A stretch of DNA of 64,000 nt from Vibrio rumoiensis. GTDB taxonomy: Bacteria > Pseudomonadota > Gammaproteobacteria > Enterobacterales > Vibrionaceae. The stretch spans positions 992,001 through 1,056,000 of the forward strand of contig NZ_AP018685.1 in assembly GCF_002218045.2 (NCBI RefSeq), given 5' to 3'. The notes under the pieces are model-generated. The model was not told the origin of the DNA and searched no databases. It worked only from the letters and a program-made list of their open reading frames with translations. The position numbers and the translations under genes were made by a program. Position 1 is the stretch's first letter. Every line of letters begins with the position of its first letter. Below, piece after piece: positions 51,878 through 60,231 of the stretch.

Positions 51878-52873
51878 TTACTTAGAGATGTGAGCGATTA
51901 GGTCAAGAACTTTGTTTGAGTAGCCGATTTCGTTATCGTACCAAGATACAACTTTAACGAATTTGTCGTTAAGTGCGATACCAGCAGCTGCATCGAATAC
52001 AGAAGTGTTAGTTTCGCCGATAAAATCTTGAGAAACAACTGCGTCTTCAGTGTAACCAAGAACGCCAGCTAGTTCGCCTTCAGAAGCGCGCTTCATTTCT
52101 GCACAGATGTCAGCGTAAGAAGCAGCGTTTGCTAGGTTAACTGTTAGGTCAACAACTGAAACGTTAGCAGTTGGTACGCGGAAAGCCATACCAGTTAGTT
52201 TACCTTGTACTTCAGGAAGTACAACGCCTACTGCTTTAGCAGCACCAGTTGAAGATGGGATGATGTTTTGAGAAGCACCACGACCACCACGCCAGTCTTT
52301 CGCAGAAGGACCATCTACAGTTTTTTGAGTAGCTGTAGTTGCGTGAACAGTAGTCATAAGACCAGACTCAATGCCCCACTTGTCGTTAAGTACTTTAGCG
52401 ATAGGTGCAAGACAGTTAGTAGTACAAGAAGCGTTAGAAACGATATCTTGACCAGCGTAAGTAGTGTGGTTAACACCCATTACGAACATTGGAGTTGCGT
52501 CTTTAGAAGGACCAGTAAGAACAACTTTCTTAGCACCAGCAGTGATGTGCTTACGTGCAGTTTCGTCAGTTAGGAACAGACCAGTTGCTTCAGCAACAAC
52601 GTCAACGTTGATTTCGTTCCACTTAAGATCTTCTGGGTTACGTTCAGCAGTAACACGTACAGTTTTACCGTTAACGATTAGGTTACCGTCTTTTACTTCA
52701 ACAGTACCGTTGAAACGACCGTGAGTTGAATCGTACTTAAGCATGTATGCCATGTATTCAACATCGATAAGGTCATTGATACCAACAACTTCGATGTTGT
52801 CACGCTCAACAGAAGCACGGAAAACGAAACGTCCAATACGGCCAAAACCGTTAATACCTACTTTGATAGTCAT
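51878..52873 (-). CDS. gapA: Glyceraldehyde-3-phosphate dehydrogenase GapA
   Basis: Glycolytic enzyme of 331 residues. NAD motif VGINGFGRIGRFVFRASV, catalytic Cys in SNASCTTNCLAP, and the downstream WYDNEIGYSNKVLDL region are intact. Codon use is strongly biased to preferred codons (GTA, GCT, AAC, CGT), as expected for a very highly expressed gene and unlike its neighbours. GGAG lies about 9 bases before the ATG. msrB is divergent, as in E. coli. Confidence 0.97.
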   Translation of the reverse strand: MTIKVGINGFGRIGRFVFRASVERDNIEVVGINDLIDVEYMAYMLKYDSTHGRFNGTVEVKDGNLIVNGKTVRVTAERNPEDLKWNEINVDVVAEATGLFLTDETARKHITAGAKKVVLTGPSKDATPMFVMGVNHTTYAGQDIVSNASCTTNCLAPIAKVLNDKWGIESGLMTTVHATTATQKTVDGPSAKDWRGGRGASQNIIPSSTGAAKAVGVVLPEVQGKLTGMAFRVPTANVSVVDLTVNLANAASYADICAEMKRASEGELAGVLGYTEDAVVSQDFIGETNTSVFDAAAGIALNDKFVKVVSWYDNEIGYSNKVLDLIAHISK

Positions 52874-53251
52874 TGTAGTTGCTCCACAACTTAATTTCAG
52901 ATTAAAGATAACTGGTAGTAAAATTACAGAAGCCAGTTACATCCTGCAAGGCATAATCGGTGTTTACTTGTTCAAAGTCAAAAAAAAGAGTTACTTTCTT
53001 TCTGAATTTAGCCAAATCGATTAATTCATGCCCAGTCTGTATGTTTCTGATTCCATTGCCACCAATTTGGAAACATTGAGACTATGAACCATAGTTTCCC
53101 GTGATTCAAGTCACTATTTTAAACTGTGGGAAAGTATGTGCCACATTATAGGTAATTGGCAAGTTTTTGTTCAAAACAATCAATGATAAAGTAGTGTAAT
53201 AATTTTGCTTTAATGATGATTGACTTTGTAGTGGATAATAATGAGGACCTT
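52874..53251. other. Divergent region between gapA and msrB
   Basis: 378 bases with no supported gene. A nested inverted repeat lies at 53069-53099: GGAAA / TTTCC outside and CTATG-AAC-CATAG inside. It may be a regulator site for gapA. Promoters are not clear by eye. Confidence 0.45.
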
Positions 53252-53635
53252 GTGAAAAAGACGGATAAAGAATGGAAAACTTCTCTAACAGAAGAACAAT
53301 ATAGAGTATGTCGTCTTGGGGGGACGGAAGCGCCATATTCAGGTACTTTACTTCATAATAAAGAAACGGGCACTTACCAATGTACTTGCTGCCAGGCGGA
53401 TTTATTTGCCTCAGATGATAAATTTGATTCTGGTTGTGGTTGGCCAAGTTTTGACAAACCGATTTCAAAAACCGCAATTAAATATTTAGATGATCACAGC
53501 CACGGAATGATTCGTACTGAAATTCGTTGTGCTCAATGTGATAGTCACTTAGGACATGTGTTTTTAGATGGGCCTCAAGAAACCACGGGGCAACGTTTTT
53601 GTGTTAATTCGGTATCGTTGATATTTAACCGTTAG
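53252..53635 (+). CDS. msrB: Peptide methionine (R)-S-oxide reductase MsrB
   Basis: Repairs methionine-R-sulfoxide in proteins; 127 residues from a GTG start at 53252, chosen because TGAGGA lies 4 bases upstream. The open frame also runs back to ATG 53213, which would add 13 residues. Structural zinc Cys pairs (CTCC, CAQC), motif SGCGWPSFDKP, HLGHVF, and catalytic Cys in RFCVNS are present. Followed by yeaC, as in E. coli. Confidence 0.93.
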   Translation: MKKTDKEWKTSLTEEQYRVCRLGGTEAPYSGTLLHNKETGTYQCTCCQADLFASDDKFDSGCGWPSFDKPISKTAIKYLDDHSHGMIRTEIRCAQCDSHLGHVFLDGPQETTGQRFCVNSVSLIFNR

Positions 53636-53722
53636 AGCGAACGTTTACATTGCTTGTGTGAAGCTCATTAGTTAAGCGAAGGCACTGATATGTTGTCGCT
53701 TTAATTCGAAAGGAATAAGAAT

Positions 53723-54004
53723 ATGAATGTTGAACAACTGCTTAATGCGATGACACCCGAAGTGTTCGAGCGTTTAAATTATGCGATAGAGACCGGGCGT
53801 TGGTTAGATGGTACGCCCATAACCAAAGAACAGCGTGATTCATGTATGCAAGCGGTGATGTTGTATCAGTCAAAGCATAATCATGATGCTCAACATATGT
53901 CGGTGGCGGCTGGCGGTGAAGTGACGTTTAAATCAAAATCAGAACTTAAAAAGCAATTTATAGAAACGGAAGCTGATATTTTACGAGTGAAGGTGGATAA
54001 TTAG
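53723..54004 (+). CDS. yeaC: YeaC family protein (DUF1315)
   Basis: Small protein of 93 residues, DUF1315 type: NVEQLLNAMTPEVFERLNYA, then ETGRWLDGTPITKEQRDSCMQ. Function unknown. AAAGGAAT lies about 9 bases before the ATG. Its place beside msrB and gapA matches E. coli. Confidence 0.85.
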   Translation: MNVEQLLNAMTPEVFERLNYAIETGRWLDGTPITKEQRDSCMQAVMLYQSKHNHDAQHMSVAAGGEVTFKSKSELKKQFIETEADILRVKVDN

Positions 54005-54040
54005 AATCGGTTTCTAGTTTGAAGGAGCCGACTCTCGTTT

Positions 54041-54098
54041 CTCGGGCGCTTTGCTTCTCGTTGCTCGAACTATCTTTTCCGAGCAACGAGAACCCGAG
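54041..54098. repeat. Nested inverted repeat between yeaC and ansA
   Basis: TTCTCGTTGCTCG (54055-54067) and CGAGCAACGAGAA (54080-54092) are perfect 13-bp arms with a 12-base loop, enclosed by CTCGGG (54041-54046) and CCCGAG (54093-54098). It lies between converging genes without a T-run. It may stop or protect both transcripts, or be a mobile extragenic repeat; the CGAG words recall 46851-46892 and 51737-51793. Confidence 0.8.
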
Positions 54099-54104
54099 TG
54101 ACGC

Positions 54105-55118
54105 TTATAAACTCATCTCACCACGCAATACTTGTTTCATCTGAGACTTAATCTCGTCATAACTGAGATTTTTGCTTAATAGGTAGTGCAATTTTGCGAG
54201 TGCGGCTTCATGTGTCATATCGTAGCCACTGATCACGCCTGCTTCCGCTAAAGAGACCCCCGTTGCATAGCCATCCATATTCACTTTACCTGTTAGGCAT
54301 TGAGTCAGGTTCACGACAATCACGCCTCGCTCAGAAGCTTCTTTTAAATGACCAAGCATTTCTTTGTTTTGTGGCGCATTACCCACTCCAAAGGTGAGTA
54401 AGATCATCGCATTGACTGGTTGGCGAAGAGTGTTGCGAATCACTTCATGCGAGATACCTGGGTACATGGTGATCACGCCAATCGGTTGTGGTGTGATGGT
54501 GTGTACTCGAAATTCACCAGTTGGTTTTTTATCAATTAAGTCAGGGTTGCTAACTTGGATATTGATTCCTGCTTCAAGCAAATGCGGCATATTAGGTGAA
54601 GTGAAAGCATTAAAGCCATCGGCACGTGATTTAGTACTGCGATTGCCACGCATTAGCTGGTTATTAAAAAATAACGTGACTTCATTGATCGGATAGTTTG
54701 CAGCAATGTGCAAAGCATTTAATAAGTTCGCCTGGCCATCAGAGCGCAGTTCTGCCAATGGGATTTGAGAACCTGTAACAATCACCGGCTTGCCAAGATT
54801 TTCAAACATGAAAGACAATGCCGACGCCGTGTAAGCCATCGTATCGGTACCATGCAGAATCACGAAACCATCGTATTTGTCATAGTTGGCTTTAATATCA
54901 TCCGCGATATGTTGCCAATCATTTGGCGTCATGTCGGAAGAATCCATAAGGGGGGAATATTCATGCACGGTAAAAAGAGGCATTTCTTCACGATGGAACT
55001 CTGGCATGGCTTGTAATTGCTGGGTCATAAAGCCATCAGCAGGAATGTAGCCATGAGAAGATCGTTTCATACCAATGGTGCCGCCGGTATACGCAATGTA
55101 GATATGTTTTCTAGTCAT
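54105..55118 (-). CDS. ansA: L-asparaginase I, cytoplasmic AnsA
   Basis: Asparaginase of 337 residues without signal peptide, so cytoplasmic type I. First catalytic Thr in YTGGTIGM, second motif VILHGTDTMAYTASALSF. Start ATG 55118 gives MTRKHIYIAYTGG as in the family; an extension to 55175 is possible but has no support. No strong ribosome site. sppA lies upstream in the same direction, an arrangement close to E. coli (ydjA-sppA-ansA). Confidence 0.94.
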   Translation of the reverse strand: MTRKHIYIAYTGGTIGMKRSSHGYIPADGFMTQQLQAMPEFHREEMPLFTVHEYSPLMDSSDMTPNDWQHIADDIKANYDKYDGFVILHGTDTMAYTASALSFMFENLGKPVIVTGSQIPLAELRSDGQANLLNALHIAANYPINEVTLFFNNQLMRGNRSTKSRADGFNAFTSPNMPHLLEAGINIQVSNPDLIDKKPTGEFRVHTITPQPIGVITMYPGISHEVIRNTLRQPVNAMILLTFGVGNAPQNKEMLGHLKEASERGVIVVNLTQCLTGKVNMDGYATGVSLAEAGVISGYDMTHEAALAKLHYLLSKNLSYDEIKSQMKQVLRGEMSL

Positions 55119-55233
55119 AATTTTAGGATATCGTTTGTAGGAACAGACAGGTGACGGATTATAGCGATAATTCACTGCATACCCAAGCGACTTCCATTTA
55201 TCGAGAATGAAGAATGGTGTATTGATAAATGAA

Positions 55234-55262
55234 AAAACCAGCGATAAATGATCGCTGGTTTT
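55234..55262 (-). terminator. Terminator between sppA and ansA
   Basis: AAAACCAGCGAT (55234-55245) and ATCGCTGGTTTT (55251-55262) form a 12-bp perfect stem with a 5-base loop; on the minus strand a T-run follows, so it ends sppA transcription. Confidence 0.88.
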
Positions 55263-55307
55263 GAGTTGGTTATACTTTTTTAAAGTGCGCTAATTAACGA
55301 TTAGTGG

Positions 55308-57167
55308 CTAGTTAGCTTCACAAGTTAAGCAAAACGAATAGTAGCCTTTCGGATCGTTTAAGCTATTCAGTAAGTCGGCACTTTGTGATATTTGCGCAGC
55401 AGCTGGTTTCAGCGCATCAGGTAACCATTGACTTAGTGGGTTACCTAGTGATGCATCCATTGAACTAAACAGATCTTGTAGCATTTGCTGAGTTGGCGTT
55501 AACGGCTTATCTATCCAGGTTAGATTGTAGCTTTTAATCTTCGCGAGTTGAGCCGCTTCGTTAATTGCATCATCAAAATCGCCCATTTGGTCAACTAAGC
55601 CACGCTTCATGGCGTCTTGGCCGGTCCATACTCGACCTTGTGCAATTTTATCAACGTCAGCAACTTTAATACCACGGTTCTTACCGACGAGTGAAATAAA
55701 GCGATGGTATCCATGCTCAATCCCCATTTGCATCGCTTCAGCTGCGCCTTTCGATAAGCCATTGGTAAGACCTACACCAGAGAATGGACTGGTTCCGATA
55801 CCATCAGTATTCACGCCAAGTTTATTTAAGCTTTTTTCAAAGGTAGTGATAATACCAAAAATACCAATCGAGCCTGTAAGGGTGGTTGGTTGTGCGATAA
55901 TTTTATCCGCACTCATTGAAATCCAGTAACCACCAGATGCTGCTAGGCTCGACATGGATACGACAACTGGTTTACCGGCTTTTTTCAATGCTTCGATTTC
56001 GTTGCGAATAATCTCAGAAGCAAAAGCGCTACCACCTGGGCTATCTACACGTAAGACAACGGCTTTAATATTATCGTCTAGGCGGGCTTGTTGTAACAGG
56101 CGAGCCATTGAATCTCCGCCAACACTACCTTTAGGCTGGTCGCCATCGAGAATGGTGCCACTTGCCACCACCACGGCAATTTTGTCTGCAGTATTTGCGA
56201 TAGGTTGCGTTACTTTTTCTTTGTAGCGATAGTAACTGATACCGTTATAGCCATTTTTAACGGTTCCACCAAACTTAGAACGCATGAACGTCATGGCTTG
56301 CTGGCGAGTCATCAATTGATCGACCAAGCCGACTTGTTTGGATAGTTCAGCTAGATCACCATTAACACTTTTCATTTTCGCTAAGAACTCATCCATGCTC
56401 GGTGTGATCGCTTTGCTGTCGATATTTCTATTGTGAGAAACATCGTCAATATAAGCGCTCCATAGCTGAGTTAACCATGCTGTCGCAGATTCTTTTGCTG
56501 CTGGAGACATATCATTACGAATGAATGGTTCTACTGCTGATTTATAAGTACCTACGCGAAATACATGCGTGGTGACGTCCAGCTTTTCTAATAGGTCTTT
56601 ATAGTAAAGCGTATAAGCGCCGTAACCTTTAAGGAGGACTGCACCGTCTGGAGAAAGGAGAACTTTATCTGCATAACTGGCTAAGTAGTATTGGCTCTGA
56701 TTATAAAAATCACCATAAGCATAAACCGGTTTGCCGTTTGCTTTGAACTCACCAATCGCTTTGGCGATGTATCTAAGTTTCGTAAGATTGGTTTCTGGCA
56801 TTTGTTTTAAGTTTAATACTAAGCCTGAAACTGAGCTATCAGTCGCCGCGAAACGGATGGTTGAAACAATATCGTATAGTACGTTTTCTTTCGGTAGATC
56901 TTTGTCAAACAAAGTGCCTGATAACGAGTCAAGAGGGTTAACGTAAGTACGCTGCTCAACAATTGGCCCTTCTAAATTCAGAATGAGGGCTTCTTTTTTA
57001 GGCGCTTCGACTTGCTCAGATGTTGGATCCTGCTGTGGGAAGAAAGAAAAGTAAGCAAGAACCAAAACACCAATAAATAAGAGGTTAAGCAAAGCAACAC
57101 GTAAGAAAGAGATTAACTTCCATATGCCTTTGAAGATCGCTGCGATAAAGCAAAATAGTTTTTTCAT
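55308..57167 (-). CDS. sppA: Signal peptide peptidase SppA, 67 kDa type (protease IV)
   Basis: Inner-membrane protease of 619 residues that degrades cleaved signal peptides. One N-terminal membrane segment (about 22-44), then two tandem S49 domains facing the periplasm. The catalytic Ser is in SMSSLAASGGYWIS in the second domain, and the Lys in GTYKSAVEPFIR in the first, the split Ser-Lys dyad of long SppA. GGACAGA precedes the ATG. It is divergent from fadH. Confidence 0.94.
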   Translation of the reverse strand: MKKLFCFIAAIFKGIWKLISFLRVALLNLLFIGVLVLAYFSFFPQQDPTSEQVEAPKKEALILNLEGPIVEQRTYVNPLDSLSGTLFDKDLPKENVLYDIVSTIRFAATDSSVSGLVLNLKQMPETNLTKLRYIAKAIGEFKANGKPVYAYGDFYNQSQYYLASYADKVLLSPDGAVLLKGYGAYTLYYKDLLEKLDVTTHVFRVGTYKSAVEPFIRNDMSPAAKESATAWLTQLWSAYIDDVSHNRNIDSKAITPSMDEFLAKMKSVNGDLAELSKQVGLVDQLMTRQQAMTFMRSKFGGTVKNGYNGISYYRYKEKVTQPIANTADKIAVVVASGTILDGDQPKGSVGGDSMARLLQQARLDDNIKAVVLRVDSPGGSAFASEIIRNEIEALKKAGKPVVVSMSSLAASGGYWISMSADKIIAQPTTLTGSIGIFGIITTFEKSLNKLGVNTDGIGTSPFSGVGLTNGLSKGAAEAMQMGIEHGYHRFISLVGKNRGIKVADVDKIAQGRVWTGQDAMKRGLVDQMGDFDDAINEAAQLAKIKSYNLTWIDKPLTPTQQMLQDLFSSMDASLGNPLSQWLPDALKPAAAQISQSADLLNSLNDPKGYYSFCLTCEAN

Positions 57168-57367
57168 ATTTCTGTCCAGTTAAACATGATCGTTAGCTTA
57201 GGGGCTGGAAGCCAATGTACCATAAGCGTTAATAAGAGTGTCGCTTCATCAATTGTTAAACTCAAGATTAATCTGAATTTTTTATCAGGATGGTTAGTTT
57301 AAGCATATTTAAGTAGGAAAATTGAGCTAGGTTGCAAAAATGTAAACACATGTTTGAATACTGACCG

Positions 57368-57398
57368 TTGAGGCGATATCGTGGTCGGACCATATAAT
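57368..57398 (+). promoter_or_regulatory. Probable fadH promoter
   Basis: TTGAGG (57368-57373) as weak -35 and TATAAT (57393-57398) as perfect -10, with a 19-base spacer that contains the FadR-like operator. Binding there would block RNA polymerase. Confidence 0.5.
57379..57395 (+). promoter_or_regulatory. Candidate FadR operator upstream of fadH
   Basis: TCGTGGTCGGACCATAT holds a perfect FadR core palindrome TGGTCGGACCA (57382-57392). It lies directly before, and overlaps, a TATAAT -10 box, about 28 bases before the fadH start. Confidence 0.65.
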
Positions 57399-57423
57399 AA
57401 CAATTAGCCTTATAGGTGAGATC

Positions 57424-59427
57424 ATGTACCCACATTTATTAGCGCCACTGGACCTTGGATTTACTCAATTGCGCAATCGCGTATTAATGGGATCAATGCA
57501 TACAGGGTTAGAAGAGGAGCGAGGTGAGCTGACAAAATTAGCGGCTTTTTATGAAGAGCGTGCCAAAGGTGGTGTTGGTTTAATTGTCACAGGTGGTTTT
57601 TCACCCAATTTGCGTGGTCGCTTACATCCTTTTAGTTCTCAACTAAGCTCTCGTTCTCATGCGAAAAAGCATAAAGTGGTCACAGAAGCCGTTCACAAAC
57701 ATGGTGGTAAAATTGCTTTGCAGATCTTACATGCCGGTCGTTATGCGATGCATCCATTTTCACAAAGCGCCAGTGCCACCCGTGCGCCGATTTCAAAATT
57801 CACCCCTTGTAAAATGAGCGCAAGGCAAATCCGTAATACCATTGATGATTTTGCTAACACGGCCTATCTAGCTCAAACCGCGGGGTATGATGGCGTGGAA
57901 GTTATGGGGTCGGAAGGCTATTTGATTAATCAGTTCATTTGCCAGAGAACCAATCAACGCGGTGATGAATGGGGCGGAAGCTATCAAAATCGTATGCGTT
58001 TACCCCTTGAGATTGTTAAATCAATCCGTGCCAAAGTTGGCGATGAATTTATCATCATTTTCCGTTTGTCTATGCTCGATTTGGTTGAGCAAGGTAGCAC
58101 TTTTGATGAGGTGGTGGAGTTAGCGAAAGCGTTAGAGCAAGCAGGTGTTACCTTAATTAATACCGGAATTGGCTGGCATGAAGCGCGAGTTCCGACGATT
58201 GCCACTCAAGTGCCTCGCGCGGCATTTAGCTGGGTGACAGAAAAAGTGAAGCCGCATTTGTCGATTCCGGTCATTACTTGTAACCGTATCAATACGCCAG
58301 AGGTCGCCGAAGAAATCTTATCTCAAGGTCATGCCGATATGGTGTCAATGGCGCGACCGTTCTTAGCCGATCCGGACTTTGTTAACAAAGCGGCGGCGCA
58401 AAAATCGAAACTCATCAATACTTGTATCGGTTGTAACCAAGCCTGTCTTGATAACATTTTTAAAGGTAAAGCGGCGAGCTGTTTGGTCAACCCGAGAGCC
58501 TGTAATGAAACTGAAATGGCCATTTTACCGGCATCAGTTAAAAAACGTGTTGCGGTTATTGGCGCAGGGCCGGCGGGATTGGCGTGTGCCACCATTGCTG
58601 CTGAGCGTGGTCATCAAGTGGATTTATTTGAGAAAAATGATCGGATTGGTGGGCAATTCCGTTTGGCGATGCAAATTCCTGGTAAAGAAGAGTTTCGTGA
58701 AACCATCCGTTATTTTGCCAATCGCATAGAAGAAACAGGTGTCAACTTAAAACTTGATACCGAAGTCAGTTTTGATGTGATTGCGGATTATGATGAGATT
58801 GTCATGGCCTCTGGCGTCAAACCAAGAGTATTGGATTTAGAAGGAATGGCAGGTAATCAAAAAGTGATTGATTATCAAACCTTGATCCGAGAGAAAACAG
58901 CGCTAGGCAATAAAGTCGCCATCATTGGTGCGGGTGGTATTGGGGTTGATGTGGCAAGTATGATCACCGAACCCGAACAACATAGTATCAGTGATTGGTT
59001 AGACGATTGGGGCATAGACCAAAACCTGAAAATGGCGGGAGGCTTGATGCCGTTGCCAGAAAGTATCAGCGATAAAGAAGTGTGGTTAATGCAACGTCGC
59101 CAAGGACGAGTGGGTAAAGGGCCAGGCAAAACCACCGGTTGGATTCACCGTGCTACGTTGCAAAAACGCGGGGTGAATTTGATGGGAGGCGTCGCTTATC
59201 AAAAAGTGAGTGAACAAGGGTTGCACATTACTTTGAATGAAAAAGAAACCCTACTTGATGCTGATAATATTATCGTCTGTGCAGGACAAGTATCGGTGCG
59301 TCCTTTTGAAGATAAGTGGCAATCTCTCAATGGTAAGCTACATGTGATTGGTGGTGCAGACGTTGCAGGTGAGCTTGATGCTGTTCGGGCTATTCGCCAG
59401 GGCACTAAAGTTGCAATGTCGCTGTAA
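57424..59427 (+). CDS. fadH: NADPH-dependent 2,4-dienoyl-CoA reductase FadH
   Basis: Iron-sulfur flavoenzyme of 667 residues needed to degrade unsaturated fatty acids with double bonds at even positions. N-terminal TIM barrel of the old-yellow-enzyme type (about 1-330, with HAGRYAMHP and GVEVMGSEGYLINQF), a 4Fe-4S cluster (CIGCNQACLDNIF and a Cys near SCLVNPRAC), then FAD (VAVIGAGPAGLACAT) and NADPH (KVAIIGAGGIGVDVA) domains. TAGGTGAG precedes the ATG. The FadR-like site ties it to fadIJ and fadL. Confidence 0.95.
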   Translation: MYPHLLAPLDLGFTQLRNRVLMGSMHTGLEEERGELTKLAAFYEERAKGGVGLIVTGGFSPNLRGRLHPFSSQLSSRSHAKKHKVVTEAVHKHGGKIALQILHAGRYAMHPFSQSASATRAPISKFTPCKMSARQIRNTIDDFANTAYLAQTAGYDGVEVMGSEGYLINQFICQRTNQRGDEWGGSYQNRMRLPLEIVKSIRAKVGDEFIIIFRLSMLDLVEQGSTFDEVVELAKALEQAGVTLINTGIGWHEARVPTIATQVPRAAFSWVTEKVKPHLSIPVITCNRINTPEVAEEILSQGHADMVSMARPFLADPDFVNKAAAQKSKLINTCIGCNQACLDNIFKGKAASCLVNPRACNETEMAILPASVKKRVAVIGAGPAGLACATIAAERGHQVDLFEKNDRIGGQFRLAMQIPGKEEFRETIRYFANRIEETGVNLKLDTEVSFDVIADYDEIVMASGVKPRVLDLEGMAGNQKVIDYQTLIREKTALGNKVAIIGAGGIGVDVASMITEPEQHSISDWLDDWGIDQNLKMAGGLMPLPESISDKEVWLMQRRQGRVGKGPGKTTGWIHRATLQKRGVNLMGGVAYQKVSEQGLHITLNEKETLLDADNIIVCAGQVSVRPFEDKWQSLNGKLHVIGGADVAGELDAVRAIRQGTKVAMSL

Positions 59428-59506
59428 CATTGGAATAAAATATCAGATCACGGTCTATAAGCTAACGGCATTTGAGCTGACGTGTGACATCGATTGTTGA
59501 AATTGT

Positions 59507-59553
59507 AATGGGAATCATAGCCAAGTCATAACGATTTGATTATGATTCCCATT
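59507..59553. promoter_or_regulatory. Perfect 13-bp inverted repeat upstream of ydjA, Fur-like arms
   Basis: AATGGGAATCATA (59507-59519) and TATGATTCCCATT (59541-59553) are perfect inverted copies 21 bases apart, just ahead of the ydjA start. Each arm resembles a Fur half-site (GAATCAT / ATGATTC); GATTATGATTCCCATT matches much of the Fur consensus. A binding role for Fur or another dimeric regulator is a guess. Confidence 0.45.
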
Positions 59554-59580
59554 CTTTATATCAAAGCAGTAGGGATAGTT

Positions 59581-60129
59581 ATGCAAGCATTGGATTTATT
59601 ATTAGAGCGCCGCTCCATCGCCAATCTCGTTGAGCCTGCACCGGAAGGAAAAGTATTAGAAAATATCATCAAGGCGGGCTTAAGAGCCCCCGATCATGGC
59701 AATTTGACCCCTTGGCATTTCGTGATAGCTCAAGGAGAAGGCTTGCGTAAATTGGCGGATATTTTAGTTCATGCCGCTCAAATAAATGCCAGCCCTGATG
59801 CTGTAATAGAAAAGCTAAAGAAAGCACCTTTTCGCGCACCTATGGTGATCACCGTGATTGCGAAAGTGACGCAACATGAAAAAGTACCAGCATTAGAACA
59901 ATATTTATCGGCGGGTTGTGCGGCACAAGCAATGCAAATGGCAGCAGTTGCGCAAGGTTTTCAAGGCTTTTGGCGCTCAGGAGAGTGGATGTTCCATAAA
60001 GAAGTTCACCACGCATTTGGTTTGGAAGGGGAAGACCAAATTGTGGGTTTTCTGTATCTTGGTACGCCCGGTTGTTCTGCCATGAAAGTACCTGAACGTA
60101 AAATTGGTGATTATGTTTCTTATTTATAA
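59581..60129 (+). CDS. ydjA: Nitroreductase family protein YdjA
   Basis: FMN-dependent nitroreductase-fold protein of 182 residues, close to E. coli YdjA (start QALDLLLERRSIANLVEPAP, APDHGNLTPWHFV, AVAQGFQGFWRSG, IVGFLYLGTP). Physiological substrate unknown. ATG 59581 has AGGGA about 7 bases upstream; the frame extends to 59536, but the extra residues cover the regulator-like inverted repeat. A terminator follows at 60180. Confidence 0.9.
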   Translation: MQALDLLLERRSIANLVEPAPEGKVLENIIKAGLRAPDHGNLTPWHFVIAQGEGLRKLADILVHAAQINASPDAVIEKLKKAPFRAPMVITVIAKVTQHEKVPALEQYLSAGCAAQAMQMAAVAQGFQGFWRSGEWMFHKEVHHAFGLEGEDQIVGFLYLGTPGCSAMKVPERKIGDYVSYL

Positions 60130-60179
60130 TCAAATGATGAGCACACACTGTATAAATTAACAGTTTTTAGTTGATTTTT

Positions 60180-60214
60180 AAGGGCGACATTCGATAATGT
60201 GGCCCTTTGTTTTT
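60180..60214 (+). terminator. Terminator between ydjA and topB
   Basis: AAGGGCGACATT (60180-60191) and AATGTGGCCCTT (60196-60207) pair with one mismatch around a 4-base loop, followed by TGTTTTT. It shows that an ATG-like start for topB at 60199 is inside a terminator. Confidence 0.82.
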
Positions 60215-60231
60215 GGTTACACGGAAAAATT

